From Zoogloea sp. 1C4 (lineage in GTDB: Bacteria; Pseudomonadota; Gammaproteobacteria; Burkholderiales; Rhodocyclaceae): a stretch of DNA of 64,000 nucleotides. The notes under the pieces are model-generated. The model had not been told where the DNA came from. It worked only from the letters and a program-made list of their open reading frames with translations, and did no database searches. This document shows, piece after piece, positions 25,744 to 35,044 of this stretch (the stretch's first letter is position 1; each line of letters opens with the position of its first letter). The stretch spans positions 62,001 through 126,000 of the forward strand of contig NZ_SSXU01000003.1 of assembly GCF_009469605.1 (NCBI RefSeq). Direction: 5' to 3'. The position numbers and the translations under genes were made by a program.

Positions 25744-25787
25744 GTAAAAGACCAGCCGGCCTGAGGGCCGGCAAAGTCCGCTTTACG
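25744..25787. other. Nested stem-loop in the leader of the GGDEF-EAL gene
   Basis: Inner 7-bp stem GCCGGCC (25755-25761) / GGCCGGC (25766-25772) with a TGAG loop, enclosed by an outer 6-bp pair CGTAAA (25743-25748) / TTTACG (25782-25787). It ends just before the ribosome site of the next gene. It lacks a T-run, so it is not a standard terminator, and it does not show the conserved boxes of the GEMM cyclic-di-GMP riboswitch. It may control translation or be an mRNA processing structure. Confidence 0.45.
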
Positions 25788-25803
25788 TCCGACAGGAGAC
25801 CTG

Positions 25804-28584
25804 ATGCCCCACCGCCCGACGCCCCGACCGGTCGCCGCCCACCTTCGCCGTTACGGGCTGGCGCTTCTGGTCTTCGCGGTTGTGCTGGCCCTCACCGTGG
25901 ACAACTATCGCACCGCGCTGCTCGAGGAGGCCACCGCCACCCGGGAACGTCTGCACCTGCTCGCTCAGGAACAGGTCATCCACCTGCGCGAGCGCACCGA
26001 CAGCCTCCTGCGCCAGGCCGACATCCTGAGCGGCCAGCTGGCCATCGCCCCCCATAGCAGCCGCGCCCAGCTCGGGCGCATGGTCACCCCGGTCTTCACC
26101 CACAACCCCGAGATCCTGCGGATCGGCATCGTGCATGTGGATGACGGCAAGGCCGCGATCACCGCCAGCACCACCCGCGACGCCGCAGACAGCAGTCCGC
26201 CAGCAACCGCGAGCAGATCCGCCATTCACGATGCCCTCCTCGCCGCCGCCGTGGCCGCCGAGCACACCGAGGCCATCAGCGCCACCATCCCCTTCGCCCT
26301 GCCCGCCATCGGTGGCCCCCAGCAGACCTCGGTGCTCATCCTCAGCCCGATCCCCGGCGACCACACCCACGCCGGCGGCCGGGAGCTGCTGTTCATCCAG
26401 ATGTCGGTGAGCACCCTGCTCGAACAAGCTTTTGCGGTCACCTATCCGACCAACGGCCCCCGCCCCTTCGAGCTCGAGATCGTCGATGCCGACGCCAGCG
26501 CAAACCTGCCGGTCCATCGCAGTCCGTCCTTCCGCATCGGCAAGACCTCCTTCGCCGACAGCGTCTCCTTCGCCGATCGCCGCTGGCTGGTGATCGCCGC
26601 CGCAGACAATGAAATGGACAGCCTCGTCGTCGGCCGGGACGCGGGCGCCCAGCTGCTCTCGGGCCTCGCCCTGGCAACCCTGGCGGCGCTGATGATTTAT
26701 GTGCTGCAGACCCGCGCCGACGCAGTGCGCCGGCAGGTCGACGAAAAGACCGTCGCCCTGGGCGACGCCAACGCCTCGCTGGAACAGTACGTCAAGGCCC
26801 TTGGCGACACCAACCGCCTGCTCGAGAGCGAAGTCGAAAAGCACGCCCGCTCCGAATCCCTGCTGCGCGAGACCACCACGCTCCAGAGGGCCATCCTCGA
26901 CTGCGCCGAATACGCCATCGTCTATACCGACGCCTCCGGCATCATCCGCGTCCTCAACCCCGCGGCCGAGCGGATGTTCGGCTACCGCGCCGACGAACTC
27001 ATCGGCAGCGAGACCCCGCTCATCTTCCACACCCCCGAAGACATCGCCCGCTGGGCGCTCACCGACAAGACCGGCGGGTTCGCCGCGATCTCCGCCGCCG
27101 CCATGGGGCCCACCCACGAAGTCAGCCTGCGGCGCCGCGACGGCAGCATCTTCCCGGCCAACCTCAGCATCTCGGAAGTGCGCGACGCCCACCGCCACGT
27201 GCGCGGCTACCTGGGCATCGTCGCGGATGTCACCCAGCGCCACGACGCCGAGCGGCGCATCCGCCACCTGGCCCACTACGACAGCCTCACCTCCCTGCCC
27301 AACCGCACCCTGCTCAACACCCACCTCACCGAGGTCATCAACACCGCCCGGGAACGCCGCCGCGGCGCCGCGGTGCTGTTCACCGACCTCGACCGCTTCA
27401 AATACGTGAACGACACCCTCGGCCACCACGCCGGTGACGAGCTCCTGCTTGCCGTGGCCCAGCGCCTGCGCGGCTGCGTGCGCGACGGCGATCTGGTCGC
27501 CCGCACCGGCGGCGACGAGTTCGTGATGGTCCTCGACAACCTCGACAAGGGCTCGATGCCCGAAGACGTGGCGGAGCGCATCCTGGCCAGCCTGTCCCGC
27601 CCCTTCGAGCTCCACGGCCGCCAGTTCACCATCTCGCTCTCCATCGGCATCGCCCTCTTCCCCAACGACGGCCACGACGGCGCGGCCCTCATCAAGCACG
27701 CCGACGCCGCCATGTACCTGGCCAAGGAACGCGGCCGCAACAACTACCAGTTCTTCGACCACGGCCTGTCCGAACGCTTCAGCGAACGCCTCGACCTGGA
27801 AAACCGCCTGCGTCAGGCCGTCGAGGAAGACCAGTTGGCCCTGTTCTACCAGCCCCAGGTGGACACCCTCAGCGGCGAACTCATCGGCATGGAAGCCCTC
27901 ATCCGCTGGCGCCAGCCCGACGGCAGCATGATCCCGCCGGACGTGTTCATCCCCATCGCCGAAGAATCCGGCCTGATCGTGCCCATCGGCGCCTGGGTGC
28001 TCCATCAGGCGTGCCGGCAGAACCAGGCCTGGCAGTCCGAAGGCCTCAGCCACGTGCCGATCAGCGTCAACCTCTCGGCCCGCCAGTTCGACGACGCCGG
28101 CCTCCTCGACACCATCCGCAAGGCCCTCGCCGAAACCGGCCTCGCCCCCGCCTTCCTGGATCTGGAGCTCACCGAGAGCCTCGTGATGCGCAACCCCGAG
28201 CACACCCGCAACCTGCTCGCCGAATGCAAGAAGCTCGGACTGCAGCTGTCGGTGGATGACTTCGGCACCGGCTACTCCAGCCTCGCCTACCTCAAGCGCT
28301 TCCCCATCGACCGGCTGAAGATCGACCGCTCCTTCATCGACGAGATCGTCACCAAGGCCGACGACGCCGCCATCGCCCAGACCATCGTCGCGATGGCCCA
28401 CACCCTGCGCCTGGAAGTGGTCGCCGAAGGCGTCGAGACCGACGCCCAGCTCGCCCTGCTGCGCCGCTGGCGCTGCGACGCCTACCAGGGCTACCTGTGC
28501 AGCCGCCCCATGAGCGCCGACGACATGACCCGCCTCCTGCGCACCCGCCGCGCCACCCGCGAGGTCTCCCTCGCGGTCGCCTGA
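25804..28584 (+). CDS. Membrane PAS-GGDEF-EAL cyclic-di-GMP protein
   Basis: 926 residues. Membrane helix at about 15-35, a periplasmic sensor region of ~260 residues without a family I can name, a second membrane helix at about 285-300, coiled coil, PAS (about 355-480), GGDEF at 569-573 in [10 protein letters not shown] with RDGD inhibitory site before it, and EAL at 697-699 (GMEALIRW) with ELTESLVM and DDFGTGYSS. Both enzyme domains look intact, so it can be a synthase, a phosphodiesterase, or both. AGGAG stands just before the ATG. It follows the HD-GYP gene by 98 bp in the same direction. Confidence 0.92.
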   Translation: MPHRPTPRPVAAHLRRYGLALLVFAVVLALTVDNYRTALLEEATATRERLHLLAQEQVIHLRERTDSLLRQADILSGQLAIAPHSSRAQLGRMVTPVFTHNPEILRIGIVHVDDGKAAITASTTRDAADSSPPATASRSAIHDALLAAAVAAEHTEAISATIPFALPAIGGPQQTSVLILSPIPGDHTHAGGRELLFIQMSVSTLLEQAFAVTYPTNGPRPFELEIVDADASANLPVHRSPSFRIGKTSFADSVSFADRRWLVIAAADNEMDSLVVGRDAGAQLLSGLALATLAALMIYVLQTRADAVRRQVDEKTVALGDANASLEQYVKALGDTNRLLESEVEKHARSESLLRETTTLQRAILDCAEYAIVYTDASGIIRVLNPAAERMFGYRADELIGSETPLIFHTPEDIARWALTDKTGGFAAISAAAMGPTHEVSLRRRDGSIFPANLSISEVRDAHRHVRGYLGIVADVTQRHDAERRIRHLAHYDSLTSLPNRTLLNTHLTEVINTARERRRGAAVLFTDLDRFKYVNDTLGHHAGDELLLAVAQRLRGCVRDGDLVARTGGDEFVMVLDNLDKGSMPEDVAERILASLSRPFELHGRQFTISLSIGIALFPNDGHDGAALIKHADAAMYLAKERGRNNYQFFDHGLSERFSERLDLENRLRQAVEEDQLALFYQPQVDTLSGELIGMEALIRWRQPDGSMIPPDVFIPIAEESGLIVPIGAWVLHQACRQNQAWQSEGLSHVPISVNLSARQFDDAGLLDTIRKALAETGLAPAFLDLELTESLVMRNPEHTRNLLAECKKLGLQLSVDDFGTGYSSLAYLKRFPIDRLKIDRSFIDEIVTKADDAAIAQTIVAMAHTLRLEVVAEGVETDAQLALLRRWRCDAYQGYLCSRPMSADDMTRLLRTRRATREVSLAVA

Positions 28585-28598
28585 TCAGGCGCCGGGTT

Positions 28599-28922
28599 TC
28601 AGAGCAGCCACTTGAAGCAGTAAAGCGCCGCCATCCCCACCCCGATGGTGGCCAGCACGCTGCCGGTGCGCCACGCCACCAGCGCGGCTACCAGCGCCGC
28701 CCAGGGCTTGGGCGCCATCAGTGACAGCACCACCTCGCCCCCGTGGATGAACAGCTCGCCGGCGGTCAGCGCCGCAAAGCTCGCCGGCGCAATGTGCCTG
28801 CACAGGGCGTGCAGCCAGCCCGGCAGACGCCGCCCGGCAAACAGCCCGATCATCGCGTAGCGGTACAGAAAGGTGACGATGCCCACCGTCACCAGCAGGC
28901 CGACCAGTGCCCCCGTCGTCAT
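28599..28922 (-). CDS. azlD: AzlD-family branched-chain amino acid exporter subunit
   Basis: 107 residues with four hydrophobic segments (TTGALVGLLVTVGIVTFLYRY at the N-terminus). AzlD is the small partner of AzlC in export of branched-chain amino acids and analogues. The ATG overlaps the azlC stop by 4 nt. Convergent with the GGDEF-EAL gene, 14 bp apart. Confidence 0.88.
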   Translation of the reverse strand: MTTGALVGLLVTVGIVTFLYRYAMIGLFAGRRLPGWLHALCRHIAPASFAALTAGELFIHGGEVVLSLMAPKPWAALVAALVAWRTGSVLATIGVGMAALYCFKWLL

Positions 28923-29620
28923 GGCCGACTCCGCTTCGCGGCCATCACCCCGGCCAGCAAGCCAAGCACGATCGCCACCACCAGCCCCAGCCGGAAGGGC
29001 AGCGCCGCCAGCGCCAGCGCGGCCACGGCCGCCACCAGCGCCGCCGCCTGCCCGGCCCGCTCGCGCATCAGCAGGGTGAGGAGCGCGATGAAGGTGAGCG
29101 GCACCGCAAAGTCGATGTCCCACTCCGCCGGCACCGTCGCGCCAAACAGCAGCCCGGCCGCGGTGGAGAGCTGCCAGGTCGACCACAGGGTGAAGCCACA
29201 GCCCAGAAAGTACCAATGCCGGTTGTCCGGCCCGGCCTCGGGTTGCGGCCTGGACTGATAGCGCAGGATCGCCACCGCGTAGGCCTCGTCGGTCAGCAGG
29301 TAGGCCAGCAGCATCCGCCAGCGCCGGGGCAGATGGCGCACATGCTCGGCCATCGACACGCTGTACAGCACGTGACGCAAATTGAGCAGGCCGGCGGTGA
29401 GCCCGATCGGCAGCGCCCCGGCACCCGCCGCCAGCATCTGCACGATGACCAGCTGGGCCGCCCCGGCAAACACCACCGCCGACGCCGCCTGGGCCAGCCA
29501 GGGCGGCATCCCGGCCGCCAGCGCGCCGATGCCGTAGAGCATCCCGAAGGGCACCACGCCCAGCTGCAGCGGCGCCTCGTCGCGGCAGCCCGCGAGGAAT
29601 TCGGACAATCTGGAAGACAT
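28919..29620 (-). CDS. azlC: AzlC-family branched-chain amino acid permease
   Basis: 233 residues. Typical AzlC features: GVVPFGMLYGIGALAAGMP, FAGAAQLVIVQMLAAGA, NLRHVLYSVSMAEH, LLTDEAYAVA. About seven to eight membrane helices. Together with AzlD it forms the LIV-E type exporter. The start chosen is MSSRLSEFLAGC at 29620; a longer reading frame upstream has no family support. Confidence 0.9.
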   Translation of the reverse strand: MSSRLSEFLAGCRDEAPLQLGVVPFGMLYGIGALAAGMPPWLAQAASAVVFAGAAQLVIVQMLAAGAGALPIGLTAGLLNLRHVLYSVSMAEHVRHLPRRWRMLLAYLLTDEAYAVAILRYQSRPQPEAGPDNRHWYFLGCGFTLWSTWQLSTAAGLLFGATVPAEWDIDFAVPLTFIALLTLLMRERAGQAAALVAAVAALALAALPFRLGLVVAIVLGLLAGVMAAKRSRP

Positions 29621-29675
29621 GCAGAAGATCCAGCCGGCCTCCCAAAACGGAAAGGCCGGCGGCAGGGAATCGAAA

Positions 29676-30176
29676 CTAGAACTGCTCGGAAGGCGCCTTG
29701 GCAGGCCGCCCGTCGCGGAAAAGCTTCGCCGGGTCGAGCTCGCCCTTTTGGTCGAAGTCATAGCCACCAAAATTGCCCGTCACCAGCCGCCCCTTCAGCC
29801 GGTATTCCAGCTTGTCCAGCCCCTTGCCCAGGTTCTTGAACTGGCGCATCACCAGCCCGGCGATGCCCGCGGTGGCCTTCACCTCCACCAGCGCCTCGCC
29901 CAGCGCGGGGATCGTCACCGGCTTGTTGCCCACGCCGCGTGCAAAGGGCTCGCCGGCCACGTCGAGCGTGAAGCTCAGCCCCTCGACGGGGATCTCGAAG
30001 CGGTTGGGGTTGGTCACCCGCAGGGTCAGCAGGAAGCGCTGCTCCAGCAGGTTGCCGCCCTCCCCGCGGATGTCCGCCACCGAAACCTCGGGCTTGAGCG
30101 GCCGGAAGGTGGAGCCGGCACAGCCTCCCAGCAGCGCCCCGGTCAGCGCCAGCACAACAAAACGACGACGATCCAT
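29676..30176 (-). CDS. LEA14-like (WHy domain) lipoprotein
   Basis: 166 residues. N-terminal lipoprotein signal RRFVVLALTGALLGGCAGS with a lipobox cysteine at about residue 21, then a WHy/LEA type 2 beta-sandwich (TLRVTNPNRFEIPVEGLSFTLDV). Such proteins are outer-membrane-linked and thought to act in desiccation or stress tolerance. GAGGG precedes the ATG. It begins just after the stop of the upstream dehydrogenase gene. Role in this organism unknown. Confidence 0.82.
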   Translation of the reverse strand: MDRRRFVVLALTGALLGGCAGSTFRPLKPEVSVADIRGEGGNLLEQRFLLTLRVTNPNRFEIPVEGLSFTLDVAGEPFARGVGNKPVTIPALGEALVEVKATAGIAGLVMRQFKNLGKGLDKLEYRLKGRLVTGNFGGYDFDQKGELDPAKLFRDGRPAKAPSEQF

Positions 30177-30184
30177 CACAGCCC

Positions 30185-31063
30185 TCACTCCAGTCTTTCC
30201 AGCGGCGATTCGAGCACCCTCAGCAGGCTGGACGTATCCAGCCTGCCCCCGCCCAGCCCCATCAGCGCGTTGAGCTGCTGCCAGGTCTGCACCGCGATGG
30301 GCAGCGGCGCGCCAAGCGCACGGGCTTCGTCCATCAGGATCGCAAAATCCTTGTGATGCAGGCGCGACTGGATGCCGGCAACGAAATCCCGCCGCGCCAT
30401 GCGCCCGCCCATTACATCCAGCACCCGCGATCCGGCCGACCCGCCCGCCAGCGCAGCGATCACCTTGGTCGCGTCCAGCCCGTGGGCGCCCGCCAGCCGC
30501 ATCGCCTCGGCCGAGGCCTGGATCACATTCACCATGATCATCTGGTTGCACGCCTTGGCCACCTGACCGGCGCCGGCCTCGCCGATGTGCACCACCGTCT
30601 TGCCGAGGCAGTCGAACAGCGGACGCACCTTATCCAGCACCGCCGCCTCGCCGCCCGCCATGATCGCCAGCGTCGCGTCCCGCGCGCCCACCTCGCCGCC
30701 GGAAACCGGCGCATCCAGCCAGCCGATGCCCCGCTCGGCGTAGGCCGCAGCCAGCTTGCGGGCCGTGGCCGGGGCAATGGTGCTCATGTCCACGTGGATG
30801 CCGCCCGGCGCAAAGCCGCCGATCAGCCCGTCCGGGCCGAGGGCCAGGTTTTCCACGTCGGCGCTGGCGGTGATGATCGAGATCACCACCTCGCTACGCG
30901 CGGCCAGCTGGGCCGGGGTTGCGCACACGGCGGCACCGGCAGCGGCGATGTCAGCGGTGGCTTCCGGGCGTCGCGCCCACACCGCCACGTCGTGCCCGGC
31001 CCTCAGCAGGTGGCCCGCCATCGGCAGGCCCATCACGCCCAACCCCACAAAACCGACGCGCAT
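30185..31063 (-). CDS. NAD(P)-dependent beta-hydroxyacid dehydrogenase (first of two paralogues)
   Basis: 292 residues of the 3-hydroxyisobutyrate/tartronate semialdehyde reductase family: Rossmann motif [39 protein letters not shown], catalytic lysine in [13 protein letters not shown], and FAILMDEA. Substrate cannot be fixed: 3-hydroxyisobutyrate, tartronate semialdehyde, or succinate semialdehyde (GHB dehydrogenase type) are possible. It lies one base after the stop of its paralogue, so both are one operon with the LEA14 gene. Confidence 0.85.
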   Translation of the reverse strand: MRVGFVGLGVMGLPMAGHLLRAGHDVAVWARRPEATADIAAAGAAVCATPAQLAARSEVVISIITASADVENLALGPDGLIGGFAPGGIHVDMSTIAPATARKLAAAYAERGIGWLDAPVSGGEVGARDATLAIMAGGEAAVLDKVRPLFDCLGKTVVHIGEAGAGQVAKACNQMIMVNVIQASAEAMRLAGAHGLDATKVIAALAGGSAGSRVLDVMGGRMARRDFVAGIQSRLHHKDFAILMDEARALGAPLPIAVQTWQQLNALMGLGGGRLDTSSLLRVLESPLERLE

Positions 31064-31064
31064 T

Positions 31065-31937
31065 TCAGCCCCCCGACAGGCCTTCGAGCAGCTTCAGCGC
31101 GGCGATGGAATCCTCCTCGCCCAGGCCGCTGCCGACCATCCCGTTGAAGAGCTGCGCCGTGGCCGCGCTGGTGGGCAGCATCAGGCCCAGGCGGTGCGCC
31201 TCCTGCACCACGATGTTCATGTCCTTCTGGTGCATCCAGGCCTTGAAGCCAGGCTTGAAGTTGCGCTCGAGCATGCGCTGGCCGTGGTTCTCGAGGATGC
31301 GGCTGTAGGCAAAGCCGCCCAGCAGCGCCTCGCGCACTTTGCCCGCATCCACACCGCTCTTGCGAGCAAAGTTGAAGGCCTCGGCCACCGCCATCACCGT
31401 CACGCCGGTGAGGATCTGGTTACAGGCCTTGGTCACCTGGCCGGCACCGGCGCCGCCGATCAGATTGACCGACTTGCCCATGCAGGCCAGCACCGGCTTC
31501 GCTTTCTCGAAGGCCGCCTCATCGCCGCCCACCATGATGGTGAGCCCGGCGTTGATGGCGCCCACCTCGCCGCCCGACACCGGCGCGTCGAGCATGGTCA
31601 CGCCCTTTTCGGCGAGCCGCGCGGCGATCGACTGGGCCGCCGCCGGCGCGATGGTGCTCATGTCGACGTAGATCAGGCCCGGCTTCGCGCCTTCGGCCAC
31701 GCCACCAGCGCCGAGGGCCACCGCCTCCACATCCGGCGCGTCGGAAACCATCGACACCACGATGTCACAGGCCGCGGCCACCTCGGCCGGGCTGGCCGCG
31801 CCCTTCGCGCCGGCCTCCAGCAGCGGGGCCATGGATTCGGCCCGGCGCGCCCAGACGGTCAGATCGAACCCGCCCTTCAGAATGTTGAGCGCCATCGGAC
31901 GCCCCATGATGCCCAGACCGACGAACCCGATTTTCAT
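31065..31937 (-). CDS. NAD(P)-dependent beta-hydroxyacid dehydrogenase, tartronate semialdehyde reductase-like (second paralogue)
   Basis: 290 residues, same family as the next gene: [39 protein letters not shown], lysine in GAGQVTKACNQIL, and HQKDMNIVVQEA. The GIMG.PMA.NL-type start is closest to GarR/GlxR (2-hydroxy-3-oxopropionate reductase, glyoxylate metabolism). The tandem arrangement suggests gene duplication followed by specialisation. ATG 31937 is the family start. Confidence 0.87.
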   Translation of the reverse strand: MKIGFVGLGIMGRPMALNILKGGFDLTVWARRAESMAPLLEAGAKGAASPAEVAAACDIVVSMVSDAPDVEAVALGAGGVAEGAKPGLIYVDMSTIAPAAAQSIAARLAEKGVTMLDAPVSGGEVGAINAGLTIMVGGDEAAFEKAKPVLACMGKSVNLIGGAGAGQVTKACNQILTGVTVMAVAEAFNFARKSGVDAGKVREALLGGFAYSRILENHGQRMLERNFKPGFKAWMHQKDMNIVVQEAHRLGLMLPTSAATAQLFNGMVGSGLGEEDSIAALKLLEGLSGG

Positions 31938-32026
31938 GCCCTGCTCCCGCGCTCAAAAAAGCGAGAGGTTAGCGGCCCGCCCCAGGCAAGGGAAGTAGGG
32001 AAACCGGCAGGCCGCCGGCCTGACCA

Positions 32027-32896
32027 TCAGTTCACCTGGAACTTCAGCGTCTCCAGCTCGAATCGGGCGATCGCCGTCACGGCGCCGCTGCTGCCGCCGC
32101 TCGGATCGAAACTGAACCCCGAGAGGCCGATGGTCTGGAAGCTCAGGTTCGCCAGCACCGTCTTGAGGGTGGTGTCGCGCAGCTCCACGCCGATCGCCAC
32201 CAGATCGCCGTGCGCCCCGCTGGCGGTCAGCTTCAGCACCGCGTCGCGCCACTGGGCGCAATCCTGGCCGGTCACGGTCAGGGCCAGCGGCGAGAAGCCG
32301 AGGGCGCCCACCAGCCGCCGTCCGCCAAACCGGTCGTCCTCCTGCACCAGGCTGCGCGAGAGCGTGACCGCGCCGATCCGGCTGATCCGCCCGCTCGGCA
32401 GGCCCGGCACCGTCACCACGAAGTTCGACGCCAGCCACTTCTTGGCGCGTCCCGGTGCGGCCGACTTCACCGCCCCGCCAAGCGGCCCGGCCTCCACGCG
32501 CTCCGGTTCGAACACCGCCTCGATCGCGTAGATCTCCTTGCCCGCCGCCAAGCACTCGGGAAGGCGCAGCTCGGTGAGGATGCAGCCCTTCAGAACGAGA
32601 TGGTGGCGCACCTTGCCGTTCCCGTCGGTGTGCAACACGCCCAGATCGACCGGATCGCCCCGGCCGCTCGTCAACCCTTCCAGCCAGCCCGCCAGCGGCG
32701 CCATCGACGGCGGCGTGAAGCGCACCGTCAGCTGCCCGAAGCGAACCTGCCTGAGCCGGCGCCCGCCGTCCTGTGCCGGCAGCGGGATCACATCCCAGCT
32801 GATGTCCGGCAGCACACAGGCCATCAGCGGATAGGCCAGGCCATTCACGTCAAGATAAGTCGTCCCGATCTGGGTTGTGGCAGCAACGGGTGGCAT
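32027..32896 (-). CDS. Orphan protein resembling a duplicated phage tail-tube (gp19-like) protein
   Basis: 289 residues, no signal peptide or membrane helix. Two halves of similar plan: beta-strand runs RQVRFGQLTVRFTPP, WLEGLTSGRGDPVDLGVL, YAIEAVFEPERVE in the first and VTLSRSLVQE, WRDAVLKLTASGAHGDL, VTAIARFELETLKFQ in the second. This pattern recalls tail-tube proteins of contractile phages and injection systems, which have an internal repeat in some families. No other phage gene is nearby. ATG 32896 has AAGGAG 7 nt upstream, so it looks expressed. The similarity is by eye and could be wrong; function unknown. Confidence 0.55.
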   Translation of the reverse strand: MPPVAATTQIGTTYLDVNGLAYPLMACVLPDISWDVIPLPAQDGGRRLRQVRFGQLTVRFTPPSMAPLAGWLEGLTSGRGDPVDLGVLHTDGNGKVRHHLVLKGCILTELRLPECLAAGKEIYAIEAVFEPERVEAGPLGGAVKSAAPGRAKKWLASNFVVTVPGLPSGRISRIGAVTLSRSLVQEDDRFGGRRLVGALGFSPLALTVTGQDCAQWRDAVLKLTASGAHGDLVAIGVELRDTTLKTVLANLSFQTIGLSGFSFDPSGGSSGAVTAIARFELETLKFQVN

Positions 32897-33084
32897 GGGC
32901 CTGCTCCTTCCGGCGGTGATTTCTGGGAATTGGAAACCGCCCGGCATCACGCGGCGGCCTCAAGGCAAGATAGCTCCCCGCCAGCGCAATGGAAAGGGTG
33001 ACGGAAAGTAAGCCTTACGCGCGTCCCCTCGCCCGGGCCTTCCGCTACACTCGGTGGCTCATCCCACTGCACCTGATTCCCGCC

Positions 33085-34011
33085 ATGTCCTACGCCCCCT
33101 TCATCAAGGAGATCGGCCGCGGGCCGAAAGGCTCCAAGCCCCTCAGCACCGAACAGGCCGAATCCCTCTTCGGCGACATGATGGACGGCCGCGTGCCCGA
33201 TCTCGAACTGGGCGCCATCATCCTGTCGATGCGCATCAAGGCCGAATCCCAGGACGAACTGCTCGGCTTCCAGCGCGCCCTCGACGCCCGCACCGCCCGC
33301 GTCGCCGTGCCCGCTGGCCCCCGGCTGGTGGTGCTGCCCACCTACAACGGCGCCCGCCGCCAGGCCAACCTGATGCCGCTGGTGGCCCTGCTGCTGGCCC
33401 GCGCCGGCGTGCCGGTACTGATCCAGGGCCGTCATGACTTTGAAAGCCGGGTGAGCCCCTTCGAGCTCCTCGACGCCCTCGGCATCCAGCCCGCCGCCAG
33501 CATCACCGAGGCCGAAACCCAGCTTTCCGATCGCCGCCTGGCCTGCCTGCCCCTCGACGTGCTCGCCCCGGGGCTCGAACCGATCCTCGCCACCCGGGTG
33601 CGCCTGGGCGTGCGCAACAGCGCCCACACCCTCGCCAAGCTCCTCGACCCTGCCCCCGGCCACAGCGTGCGGGTGGTCTCGGTGACCCACCCCGAATACC
33701 TCGAACGGATGCACGCCCACCTGGTGGCCCAGGGCGGCACCGGCATGCTGCTGCGCGGCACCGAGGGCGAAGCCTTCGCCAACCCCCGCCGCCGGCCCCA
33801 GCTCGAAGCGTTTGCCAACGGCGTTGCGAGCATCGCCTTTCCGGCCGAGGAAGGGGGCGCACCGCCCGTCGAGGGCCTGCCCGACAACCCGGAAGTTTCC
33901 GCCAACGCGGCCCTGATCCAGGCCATGCTGGCCGGTGATATCCCCGTTCCAAAGCCCGTTCTCGACCAGGTCAGCGCCTTGCAGGCCCTCGCCGCCGTGC
34001 CCCGGCAGTAA
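33085..34011 (+). CDS. ybiB: DNA-binding TrpD2-family protein YbiB
   Basis: 308 residues, close in length to E. coli YbiB (320). N-terminus YAPFIKEIGRGPKGSKPLSTEQAE, then MMDGRVPDLELGAIILSMRIKAES, and a core resembling anthranilate phosphoribosyltransferase (LPTYNGARRQANLMPLVALLLAR). YbiB lacks transferase activity and binds nucleic acid; it belongs to the LexA regulon in E. coli. A TACACT -10-like hexamer lies at 33046-33051, 34 nt before the ATG. It diverges from the gp19-like gene. Confidence 0.88.
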   Translation: MSYAPFIKEIGRGPKGSKPLSTEQAESLFGDMMDGRVPDLELGAIILSMRIKAESQDELLGFQRALDARTARVAVPAGPRLVVLPTYNGARRQANLMPLVALLLARAGVPVLIQGRHDFESRVSPFELLDALGIQPAASITEAETQLSDRRLACLPLDVLAPGLEPILATRVRLGVRNSAHTLAKLLDPAPGHSVRVVSVTHPEYLERMHAHLVAQGGTGMLLRGTEGEAFANPRRRPQLEAFANGVASIAFPAEEGGAPPVEGLPDNPEVSANAALIQAMLAGDIPVPKPVLDQVSALQALAAVPRQ

Positions 34012-34085
34012 GGGCACAAAGGTTTTCTGTCCCTAGGTCAACCCTTCATCGGATAGCCATTGATCTTTCATGCAGCTCTGCTTAA

Positions 34086-34136
34086 CTGAGCTCAGAGCGT
34101 TTGTCATTTCCCGGGCCGCTCCGTCGCGGACGGCCC
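34086..34136 (+). promoter_or_regulatory. Palindrome and stem-loop in the caspase gene leader
   Basis: A perfect 10-bp palindrome CTGAGCTCAG (34086-34095) and, 17 nt further, a strong stem GGGCCG-c-TCCG (34113-34123) / CGGA-CGGCCC (34127-34136) with a TCG loop. It stands 4-5 nt before the GGAAGGAG ribosome site region. They could be an operator and a translational control hairpin; no clear -35/-10 pair was seen. Confidence 0.4.
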
Positions 34137-34158
34137 ATTCCCCGGAAGGAGATCGACC

Positions 34159-34959
34159 ATGACCAAGAAGGCACTGTGCATCGGCATCAATGATTATCCC
34201 GGCACCCAGAACGACCTCAACGGCTGCGTCAACGACGCCAACGACTGGGCCGCGGCGCTTGCTGCCCGTGGCTTCGCCGTCACCAAGCTGCTCGACGCCC
34301 AGGCTACCAAGGCGGCCATGGTGAGCGCGATGAGCGGCCTCATCTCCGGCGCCGCCAAGGGCGACACCGTGGTCATCACCTATTCCGGCCACGGCACCTG
34401 GGTGCCCGACCAGAACGGCGACGAACCCGACGGCCGCGACGAAGCCCTGTGCCCGTGGGACATCGGCTCGGGCAAGGTGCTGCTCGACGACGAGATCGCG
34501 GTGATCTTCACCAACCACGCGCCCGGCGTGCGGGTGCTGCTGATCTCCGACAGCTGCCACTCGGGCAGCGTCACCCGCGGCGACGACAGCGACCTCGACC
34601 CCGGCATGCCCCGCGCCCGCTTCCTGCCGCCTGGCGTATGGATGAAACCCGACGCCCTGGCCCCCGCCGCCAAGGCCCTCACCCTGCCCACCCTCAGCGG
34701 CCTGTCGCGCAGCGGTGGCGACCTGCTGATGGCCGGCGCCAAGGACAGCCAGTTCAGCTGGGACACCAGCTTCAAGGGCCGCCCCAACGGCGCCTTCACC
34801 TATTACGCCCTCAAGGCCCTCGCGGCGCTGCCGGCCAACGCCAGCTACGCCGACTGGTTCAAGGCCATCACCCCCACCTACCTGCCCACCAACCAGCTGC
34901 CGCAGGATCCGCAGCTCTTTGGCAGCCGCACCGCCAAGGCCTGGAAGGTCTTTTCCTGA
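34159..34959 (+). CDS. Metacaspase-like caspase family protease
   Basis: 266 residues, a single caspase (C14, type I metacaspase-like) domain. N-terminal strand KKALCIGINDYPGTQNDLNGC is the usual opening, the catalytic histidine is H78 in ITYSGHGTWV and the cysteine is C133 in LISDSCHSGSV, with the acidic pocket-forming motif DGRDEALCPWD between. No signal peptide, so cytoplasmic. GGAAGGAG stands 7 nt before the ATG. The next gene, 85 bp on, encodes a CHAT-domain protein, another caspase-fold protease, which suggests a proteolytic cascade. Prokaryotic caspases are known effectors or triggers in programmed cell death and phage defence; the role here is inference. Confidence 0.92.
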   Translation: MTKKALCIGINDYPGTQNDLNGCVNDANDWAAALAARGFAVTKLLDAQATKAAMVSAMSGLISGAAKGDTVVITYSGHGTWVPDQNGDEPDGRDEALCPWDIGSGKVLLDDEIAVIFTNHAPGVRVLLISDSCHSGSVTRGDDSDLDPGMPRARFLPPGVWMKPDALAPAAKALTLPTLSGLSRSGGDLLMAGAKDSQFSWDTSFKGRPNGAFTYYALKALAALPANASYADWFKAITPTYLPTNQLPQDPQLFGSRTAKAWKVFS

Positions 34960-34988
34960 GCCCAGCCTCACGTAACCCCCACCCAACC

Positions 34989-35014
34989 CCGGCCCGCCGT
35001 TCGCGGGCCGGTTT
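34989..35014 (+). terminator. GC-rich hairpin with short T-run between caspase and CHAT genes
   Basis: Perfect 9-bp stem CCGGCCCGC (34989-34997) / GCGGGCCGG (35003-35011), loop CGTTC, followed by TTT. The T-run is short, so it may end only part of the transcripts and lower expression of the large downstream gene relative to the caspase. Confidence 0.5.
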
Positions 35015-35044
35015 GCCAATCGGCCCCCGATCTGGAGTCCCGTT

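Noticed and set aside
25706-25803. GEMM cyclic-di-GMP riboswitch before the GGDEF-EAL gene
   Set aside because: There is a stem-loop but none of the conserved GEMM sequence blocks.
32027-32896. Remnant of a prophage
   Set aside because: No integrase, capsid, terminase, tail sheath or attachment-site repeat was seen around it.
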